DNA of 11,649 nt from Akkermansia sp. (GTDB lineage: Bacteria; Verrucomicrobiota; Verrucomicrobiia; Verrucomicrobiales; Akkermansiaceae). The DNA lies in the NCBI GenBank assembly GCA_020047775.1, contig JAIFNK010000193.1, forward strand, positions 12,176-23,824, written 5' to 3'. Every line of letters starts with the position of its first letter. The first letter of the stretch is position 1. The notes under the pieces were generated by a model. That model saw nothing but the letters and a program-made list of their open reading frames with translations. It did no database searches and had not been told where the DNA came from. The position numbers and the translations under genes were made by a program. This document shows positions 7,571 to 11,649 of this stretch, in pieces.

Positions 7571-8344
7571 GTGATTCATCCCACTGCTATTGTCTCGCCG
7601 CTCGCGACCTTGGGCCGCAATGTCCGTGTCGGCCCGTATTGCGTCGTTGGCGCGAATGTCGAACTCGGCGACGATTGTGTGCTGCACTCGCATGTCGTTC
7701 TGGAAGGACATTCGAAATTCGGCCGGGCCAATGAGTTTTTCGCCTTTTCCGCCGTCGGCGGCAAAACCCAGGATCTCAAATACGTCGGCGACCCCACCTA
7801 TCTGGAAGTCGGCGACCACAATGTTTTCCGGGAAAACACCACGGTCCACCGCAGCACCCATGCGGACTCGGTCACCCGCATCGGTTCGCACAACCTGTTT
7901 CTCTGTTACTCGCACGTGGCCCACGACTGCCAGATCGGCAGCCATGTCATCCTTTCGAACTCCGTGGCGCTGGCCGGTCACATCGAGGTGGGCGATTACG
8001 CGATCATTTCCGGGGCCGCCGCGATCCACCAGTTCTGCCGGGTCGGCAAACACGCGCTGGTCGGCGGCCTGTCGCGGGTCGTCCAGGACGTGCCGCCGTT
8101 CATGATCGTGGAGGGGAATCCCTCGAAAACCCGCGGGCTCAACGCCATCGGCCTGCAACGTCGGGGATTCGACGAGGAGGACATCCTCTCGCTCAAGACG
8201 GCCTACAAGAAGCTGTTTTTGAAAAAGGACGCCAACCTCGCCATCGCGCTCAGCTCGCTCAAGGCGACCCACACCGGTGACCTACCGGCCGTCCGGCACT
8301 TGATCGAATTCATCGAATCCTCGCAGCGTGGAATCACGCGTTGA
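7571..8344 (+). CDS. lpxA: Acyl-[ACP]-UDP-N-acetylglucosamine O-acyltransferase
   Basis: This cytoplasmic enzyme transfers a 3-hydroxyacyl chain from ACP to UDP-GlcNAc, the first step of lipid A synthesis. From GTG 7571 it has 257 residues, against about 262 in E. coli, and starts IHPTAIVSPLATLG as the family does. Hexapeptide repeats of the left-handed beta-helix run through residues 3-185. The catalytic motif HVAHDCQIG gives His118 (E. coli His125). His137 and His153 match the conserved His144 and His160. IHQFCRVGKHALVGG and QDVPPFMIVEGNPS are also family hallmarks, and RGFDEEDI starts the C-terminal helical domain, which ends SSQRGITR. Upstream in-frame ATGs (7493, 7499) would add 24-26 residues unlike any LpxA, so the GTG is preferred, although no good ribosome binding site is seen. 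The gene stands alone, without the usual lpxD/fabZ/lpxB neighbours. Confidence 0.95.
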   Translation: MIHPTAIVSPLATLGRNVRVGPYCVVGANVELGDDCVLHSHVVLEGHSKFGRANEFFAFSAVGGKTQDLKYVGDPTYLEVGDHNVFRENTTVHRSTHADSVTRIGSHNLFLCYSHVAHDCQIGSHVILSNSVALAGHIEVGDYAIISGAAAIHQFCRVGKHALVGGLSRVVQDVPPFMIVEGNPSKTRGLNAIGLQRRGFDEEDILSLKTAYKKLFLKKDANLAIALSSLKATHTGDLPAVRHLIEFIESSQRGITR

Positions 8345-8350
8345 TCCGGC
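8340..8350 (+). repeat. Left copy of 11-bp direct repeat flanking an inverted-repeat element
   Basis: GTTGATCCGGC, exactly repeated at 8562-8572. This copy includes the lpxA stop codon (8342-8344). Confidence 0.5.
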
Positions 8351-8561
8351 AGAGTCCCGACATTAGGGAGAAAAAGCCAACCACAGATGAACAGGATGAA
8401 CGCAGATGAAGAGGGTGATTGCTCAGTCGGCTAGCGTTTGCCTGCCCGACCCGATCCGATCCGTTTTCATCTTTATCTGTGTCAATCCTGTTCATCTGCG
8501 GTTGAGTTTCTTCTGAAACAGAACTTATTGTGGGTCGCCTCCCCCTATTGTAGGAACCCCT
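8351..8561. mobile_element. MITE-like inverted-repeat element between lpxA and leuA
   Basis: The clearest part is a 35-bp imperfect inverted repeat: 8378-8412 against 8470-8504, with 30 of 35 positions pairing, including an uninterrupted run around CAGATGAACAGGAT. The loop is 57 nt. The outer ends are weakly inverted too (ACATTAGGGAGA on the left; ACAATAGGGGGA when the right end is read in reverse complement). The whole is enclosed by the 11-bp direct repeat GTTGATCCGGC, which could be a target-site duplication. A small extra hairpin, GTTTC-TTCT-GAAAC, lies at 8506-8519. There is no coding capacity. The CAGATGAACAGGAT string type is, as far as I recall, a widespread intergenic repeat in environmental bacteria. 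Confidence 0.55.
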
Positions 8562-8572
8562 GTTGATCCGGC
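8562..8572 (+). repeat. Right copy of 11-bp direct repeat flanking an inverted-repeat element
   Basis: GTTGATCCGGC, identical to 8340-8350, 211 bp downstream of the end of the first copy. Confidence 0.5.
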
Positions 8573-8584
8573 GAATCTTCACGG

Positions 8585-8611
8585 TTGACCACCGCCCCGG
8601 GTTTTTACTAG
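8585..8611 (+). promoter_or_regulatory. leuA: Weak candidate promoter for the leuA leader
   Basis: TTGACC (8585-8590) is a 5-of-6 match to a sigma-70 -35 box. TACTAG (8606-8611) is a poor -10, and the 15-bp spacer is short. Transcription would begin near 8618, just ahead of the leucine-rich small ORF. The placement is suggestive only. Confidence 0.3.
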
Positions 8612-8621
8612 CGTCTGCGGC

Positions 8622-8684
8622 GTGAACCCTCTTTCCAACGGCATCTTGCTGAGCCCCCTTCTTCCAGGGTTGGCCGCCCGTTGA
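8622..8684 (+). CDS. Candidate leucine-rich leader peptide of leuA (20 residues)
   Basis: The frame GTG 8622 to TGA 8682-8684 encodes 20 residues with six leucines, five of them concentrated in ILLSPLLPGL, and it ends 88 bp before the leuA ATG. Leu-rich leader peptides control leucine genes in many bacteria by ribosome stalling when charged leucyl-tRNA is scarce. The RNA downstream can form alternative structures. GGGTTGGCC (8667-8675), which overlaps the last Leu codon, can pair at 8 of 9 positions with GGCCCGCCC (8713-8721). A short stem GGCG-CAG-CGCC (8728-8738) is followed by the pyrimidine/T-rich CTTCTTTGTT. Against the idea, there is no ribosome binding site before the GTG, and the putative terminator stem is only 4 bp. 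Chance occurrence is possible. Confidence 0.4.
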   Translation: MNPLSNGILLSPLLPGLAAR

Positions 8685-8772
8685 CATTTTCTTTCCTTCA
8701 CTTTCGTTCACCGGCCCGCCCATCTTGAGGCGCAGCGCCCTTCTTTGTTCCGAACCTTTCCTATCTCCCAAA

Positions 8773-10458
8773 ATGCATCCGACTTCTCTCTCCAAATACC
8801 GGCCCTTCCCGGCTGTTTCCCTGCCCGACCGCACCTGGCCGGACCAGACGCTGACACACGCCCCCGAGTGGTGCTCCGTCGATCTGCGCGATGGCAACCA
8901 GGCGCTTCCCCAACCGATGTCGATCGAGGAAAAACTCGAATTTTTCGACCTGCTCGTGCGCGTCGGCTTCAAGCAGATCGAAGTCGGATTCCCGTCCGCC
9001 GCCGACACGGAGTTCAATTTCCTGCGCCGCTTGATCGACGAAAACCGCATCCCGGAGGACGTCACGATCCAGGTGCTGGTGCAAACCCGCGAGCCGTTGA
9101 TCCGTCGGACCTTCGAGGCCATCGACGGGGCAAAGCGCGCCATCGTCCACATTTACAACTCCACCTCGCCGCTCCAGCGCCGCGTCACGTTCAGCGACGC
9201 ATCGCGCGAGTCGATCAAACAGATCGCCATCGACGGGGCGGAGTTGGTGAAAAAACTGGTGCCCACCGTCCCGCGCACCGAGGTGGTTTTGCAATATTCG
9301 CCCGAGTCGTTTTCGGACACCGAGCTGGATTTCGCCCTGGAGTGTTGCAACGGCGTCATCGACGTCTGGCAGCCGACGCCGGAGCGAAAAATGATCATCA
9401 ACCTGCCGGACACCGTCCAGTGGACCACGCCGAATGTGCACGCCGACATGATCGAGTGGATGTGCCGACATTTGAAAAACCGCGATTCCGTCCTCGTCTC
9501 GCTGCACACCCACAACGACCGCGGCACCGGCGTGGCGGCCACCGAGCTCGGCCTGATGGCCGGAGCCGACCGCGTCGAAGGCACGCTCTTCGGCAACGGC
9601 GAGCGCACCGGAAATCTCGACATCGTCACCGTCGCGCTGAATTTCAACAGCCACGGCGTGGCGACGGGATTGGATTTTTCCGACCTGCAGTCGATCCGCA
9701 ATGTGTACGAACGCGTCACGCGGCTGACCGTCCCGGAACGCCAACCGTATGCCGGGGAGCTCGTTTTCACCGCCTTCTCCGGCTCCCATCAGGACGCCAT
9801 CAAGAAGGGCCTCGACCGCCGCGCCAAGGAACTCGAAAAAGACCCTGACATTCCATGGGGCGTCCCGTATCTCACCATCGACCCGCAAGACATCGGCCGC
9901 TCGTATGAGGCGATCATCCGCATCAATTCCCAGTCCGGGAAAGGTGGCGTCGCCTACGTGCTCGACCGCGAGCATGGATTCGATCTGCCGAAGTCGATGC
10001 ACCCGCAGGTCGGCAAGCGCATCTACGACCTCGCCGACCAACTCGGCCGCGAGCTCACGACCGATGAAATCCGCGACGCGTTTTTCGCGGAGTTCGTGAA
10101 CATCGCCACGCCGCTGGACGTCGTCGAATACGAGCTGATCCACCACGTGGGTGAGCGCGGCCAGGTCAAGTGCCAGGCGAGCATCCTTCTCAATGGCGAA
10201 AAAAAAGCCATCGAAGGCATCGGCAACGGCCCCATCAACGCCTTCGTCCACGCACTCGAAGGCGCCGGGCTCAAGGATTTCAAAGTCACCGACTACCGCT
10301 CCCACGCCGTGCGCGGGGGGTCGGACGCCAGCGCGGCATCCTATGTCCAGGTCCAGCATGACGATGGCCGCCTGCTCTGGGGCGCCGGTGTGGATCCCTC
10401 CATCGAAATGGCCGGACTCAAGGCCCTGGTCACCGCGTGGAACCTGCTGCGGGTCTGA
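8773..10458 (+). CDS. leuA: 2-isopropylmalate synthase (long, fungal/actinobacterial-type LeuA)
   Basis: This enzyme condenses acetyl-CoA with 2-oxoisovalerate, the committed step of leucine synthesis. From ATG 8773 it has 561 residues, as expected for the long LeuA form. The catalytic TIM-barrel carries DLRDGNQ (37-43) with metal ligand Asp40, HTHNDRGTG with ligands His245 and His247, and FGNGERTGN ending in Asn281. The C-terminal leucine-sensing regulatory domain (about residues 430-555) is complete, with GIGNGPINAFVHALEGAG and AVRGGSDASAASYVQV, so feedback inhibition by leucine is likely. An in-frame TTG at 8725 would extend the N-terminus by 16 residues, but ATG 8773 precedes the typical start (KYRPFP, LPDRTWP) and is preferred. 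The gene stands alone, preceded by a possible attenuator leader, and converges on rppH with 3 bp between stops. Confidence 0.96.
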   Translation: MHPTSLSKYRPFPAVSLPDRTWPDQTLTHAPEWCSVDLRDGNQALPQPMSIEEKLEFFDLLVRVGFKQIEVGFPSAADTEFNFLRRLIDENRIPEDVTIQVLVQTREPLIRRTFEAIDGAKRAIVHIYNSTSPLQRRVTFSDASRESIKQIAIDGAELVKKLVPTVPRTEVVLQYSPESFSDTELDFALECCNGVIDVWQPTPERKMIINLPDTVQWTTPNVHADMIEWMCRHLKNRDSVLVSLHTHNDRGTGVAATELGLMAGADRVEGTLFGNGERTGNLDIVTVALNFNSHGVATGLDFSDLQSIRNVYERVTRLTVPERQPYAGELVFTAFSGSHQDAIKKGLDRRAKELEKDPDIPWGVPYLTIDPQDIGRSYEAIIRINSQSGKGGVAYVLDREHGFDLPKSMHPQVGKRIYDLADQLGRELTTDEIRDAFFAEFVNIATPLDVVEYELIHHVGERGQVKCQASILLNGEKKAIEGIGNGPINAFVHALEGAGLKDFKVTDYRSHAVRGGSDASAASYVQVQHDDGRLLWGAGVDPSIEMAGLKALVTAWNLLRV

Positions 10459-10461
10459 TCC

Positions 10462-10950
10462 TCACAGCTCCACCTGGAAAAAGTCACGCATCACCTCACG
10501 GTAAACGTCGCGTTTGAAAGGTGGCAGCCAGTCGAGGTCGAACTCGATCGGCAGGATCCAGCGGTAGGCGCGGAACTCGCGTTGTTTTTGTTTCACGTTC
10601 ACCTGGGGCGCGTCGGGCTTGAGCTGACACAGGAAGTAAGTCTGCTCCTGGCCATGGCTTCCGTGCTTGCGCAGCTTCTTGTCGCGCGCGTCTTTCGGAT
10701 AGAGATAGCGGTAGCCCTGGCGCATCCCGATCACGTCGTAGTGCCGCGGCTCCAAGCCCACCTCCTCCCGGACCTCCCGGAAAAGCGCCTGCTCGAGCGT
10801 CTCCCCGACGTCCACGCCGCCCTGCGGAAATTGCCACGCACCGGGAACCGTCCAGCGCTCACAAATCAGCAGATTCCCCACTGAATTCACGACCAATGCG
10901 GCGACATTCGGACGATAACGAACCACCCCCGGAAAATGAGGTTTCCCCAT
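10462..10950 (-). CDS. rppH: RNA pyrophosphohydrolase, Nudix family (RppH)
   Basis: RppH removes pyrophosphate from the 5' end of triphosphorylated mRNA and so starts mRNA decay. From ATG 10950 the protein has 162 residues, close to E. coli RppH. It opens with YRPNVAALVVN (12-22), has WQFPQGGVD (39-47), and a perfect Nudix box from Gly44 to Leu66 with Glu50 and catalytic Glu59, Glu62 and Glu63 in REVREEVGL. It ends with FKRDVYREVMRDF, a hallmark of RppH rather than of other Nudix enzymes. The frame is open for a further 57 codons upstream, but a TATAAT promoter at 10978-10986 lies inside that stretch, so the shorter form is chosen. AAGGA, about 11 bases before the ATG, can serve as ribosome binding site. 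Other Nudix dinucleoside-polyphosphate activities remain possible. Confidence 0.92.
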   Translation of the reverse strand: MGKPHFPGVVRYRPNVAALVVNSVGNLLICERWTVPGAWQFPQGGVDVGETLEQALFREVREEVGLEPRHYDVIGMRQGYRYLYPKDARDKKLRKHGSHGQEQTYFLCQLKPDAPQVNVKQKQREFRAYRWILPIEFDLDWLPPFKRDVYREVMRDFFQVEL

Positions 10951-10977
10951 TCGTGTGACAATCCTTAACTTTTCCGA

Positions 10978-10986
10978 ATTATAGCA
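10978..10986 (-). promoter_or_regulatory. rppH: Extended -10 promoter of rppH
   Basis: On the minus strand TGCTATAAT contains a perfect TATAAT (10983-10978) with the TG of an extended -10 element. No good -35 is seen at 16-18 bp, which fits extended -10 promoters. Transcription should start near 10971, giving a leader of about 20 nt before ATG 10950 that includes AAGGA. Confidence 0.6.
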
Positions 10987-11235
10987 CACGCATTCCCCCA
11001 AACGGCCAGAGCCAGCCTGCGGAAATCCCGAACATTCGGCCGTGTCCACCGTCATCACCAGAGCCAGTCGCCCCGCCGAGGTTACCGCGAACGCCGGGGG
11101 CTCCGAACGGCCACCACTCACCCCGGAAAGCCAAGAAACCCCGCGGGACTCGACGAGCTGGGTTGATCAGCGGATGGAGATCTTCGTCAGAAACATGAGC
11201 TTGTCCGCCTCTCTTCGTGAACCTACGCTGACCGG

Positions 11236-11613
11236 ATGAAAACCGCCATCGCCGCCATCGCCAGCTTGCTTTTCTCCCTCGCCACCATGACCGCCGCAGA
11301 CGCTCCCTACCGCCACATCGTGCTTTTCAAATTCAAGCCGGACGCGCCCGCCGCCGAGGTAGAGAAGGTGGAAAAAACCTTCATCGCGCTCAAGGGCAGC
11401 ATCAAACAGATCCAGGAAATGGAGTGGGGTCCCAACGTCAGCCCGGAAGGCAAGGCGGATGGCTTCACCCATTGTTTCTTCGTCACCTTCAAATCAAAGG
11501 CGGATCTCGAAGCCTACCTGCCGCATCCCGAGCACAAGAAGTTCGGTGCCGGGCTCAAGGGGCTCATCGACAAGGTGCTTGTGTTCGACTACGTGGCGAA
11601 GAGAGTCGAGTGA
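11236..11613 (+). CDS. Secreted Dabb-domain (stress-responsive A/B barrel) protein
   Basis: The protein has 125 residues. The first 20-23 residues are a Sec signal peptide: MKT, then a hydrophobic Ala/Ile/Leu stretch, then an Ala-rich end (MTAADA) with likely cleavage near Ala20-Ala23. The rest is one Dabb ferredoxin-like domain: RHIVLFKFKPDA (26-37), a Glu/Lys-rich helix (EVEKVEKTFIAL), MEWGPNVSPEG (62-72), FFVTFKSKADLEAYL with PHPEHKKF, and the final strand DKVLVFDYVAK. Dabb proteins are small dimeric barrels of mostly unknown function; exported versions with this layout recur in Verrucomicrobiota and Planctomycetota. The start is ATG 11236; only a weak ribosome binding site is visible. The substrate is unknown. 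Confidence 0.88.
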   Translation: MKTAIAAIASLLFSLATMTAADAPYRHIVLFKFKPDAPAAEVEKVEKTFIALKGSIKQIQEMEWGPNVSPEGKADGFTHCFFVTFKSKADLEAYLPHPEHKKFGAGLKGLIDKVLVFDYVAKRVE

Positions 11614-11627
11614 ACCACCGGCCATAG

Positions 11628-11643
11628 TGGGAAATTTTTATTT
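11628..11643. repeat. Short AT-rich palindrome after the Dabb gene
   Basis: GGAAAT, loop TTTT, ATTTCC is a perfect 6-bp stem beginning about 14 bp after the stop codon. It is too AT-rich for a strong terminator, and the sequence ends six bases later, so any U-tract or longer structure cannot be judged. Confidence 0.3.
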
Positions 11644-11649
11644 CCGGCG

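Noticed and set aside
8681..8709. TTGACA at 8681-8686 as a leuA promoter
   Set aside because: The -35 is perfect, but the sequence at 17 bp spacing (TCGTTC) is no -10, and the box overlaps the end of the candidate leader peptide.
8761..10359. A 532-codon open frame on the minus strand opposite leuA
   Set aside because: It is the antisense shadow of a strongly conserved gene in GC-rich DNA; the translation is Asp/Gly/Val/Arg-rich low-information sequence with no known domain.
10951..11121. 57-residue N-terminal extension of RppH
   Set aside because: It contains the TATAAT promoter and no conserved sequence; RppH homologues begin shortly before YRPNV.
11042..11239. A 65-codon GTG-start frame whose stop overlaps the Dabb ATG (ATGA)
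   Set aside because: The overlap looks like coupling, but the protein is low-complexity, has no motif, and its start region overlaps the rppH upstream region on the other strand.
1..11649. CRISPR arrays, tRNA or rRNA genes, riboswitches, full insertion sequences
   Set aside because: I saw no regularly spaced repeats, cloverleaf-like genes, rRNA motifs or transposase frames on either strand; only degenerate repeats and palindromes are present.

Overview
The window is GC-rich (by eye about 60 %), Gram-negative, bacterial chromosomal DNA. An outer-membrane lipoprotein channel and LpxA show that the cell has an outer membrane with lipid A. The fungal/actinobacterial-length LeuA, the secreted Dabb-domain protein, the small HicB/HicA pair and the style of the intergenic repeats suggest Verrucomicrobiota (Verrucomicrobiaceae/Akkermansiaceae-like). 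That placement is an inference from gene flavour only; no rRNA or marker gene is present to prove it.

Layout. (1) 1-5533, plus strand: a tripartite RND efflux operon made of a periplasmic adaptor (5' end outside the window), an inner-membrane HAE1-type pump and an outer-membrane lipoprotein channel. The genes are separated by 12 bp and then overlap by 8 bp. The three products together should form one envelope-spanning drug/solvent exporter. (2) 5534-6978: a visibly more AT-rich island. It holds degenerate short repeats, several hairpins, a T5orf172-type GIY-YIG protein with a possible translationally coupled small ORF, and a HicB-HicA toxin-antitoxin pair, all on the minus strand. (3) 6979-7570: no intact gene. 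A decayed minus-strand reading frame is split by a 162-bp element with inverted-repeat ends and a 7-bp flanking repeat (MITE-like). (4) 7571-8344, plus: lpxA, the first enzyme of lipid A synthesis. (5) 8345-8772: a second inverted-repeat element bracketed by an 11-bp direct repeat, then the leuA leader, which contains a 20-codon leucine-rich ORF that may be an attenuator peptide. (6) 8773-10458, plus: leuA, 2-isopropylmalate synthase. (7) 10462-10950, minus: rppH, converging on leuA with only 3 bp between the stops and preceded by an extended -10 promoter. (8) 11236-11613, plus: a secreted Dabb-domain protein.

The core metabolic and envelope genes (efflux, lpxA, leuA, rppH) are ordinary. The unusual material lies between them. 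The points most worth following are the candidate leucine attenuator ahead of leuA, the two MITE-like elements that bracket lpxA (one inside an already broken gene), and the small accessory island with HicBA and the GIY-YIG protein. I found no convincing wholly new system, no CRISPR array and no tRNA or rRNA gene.
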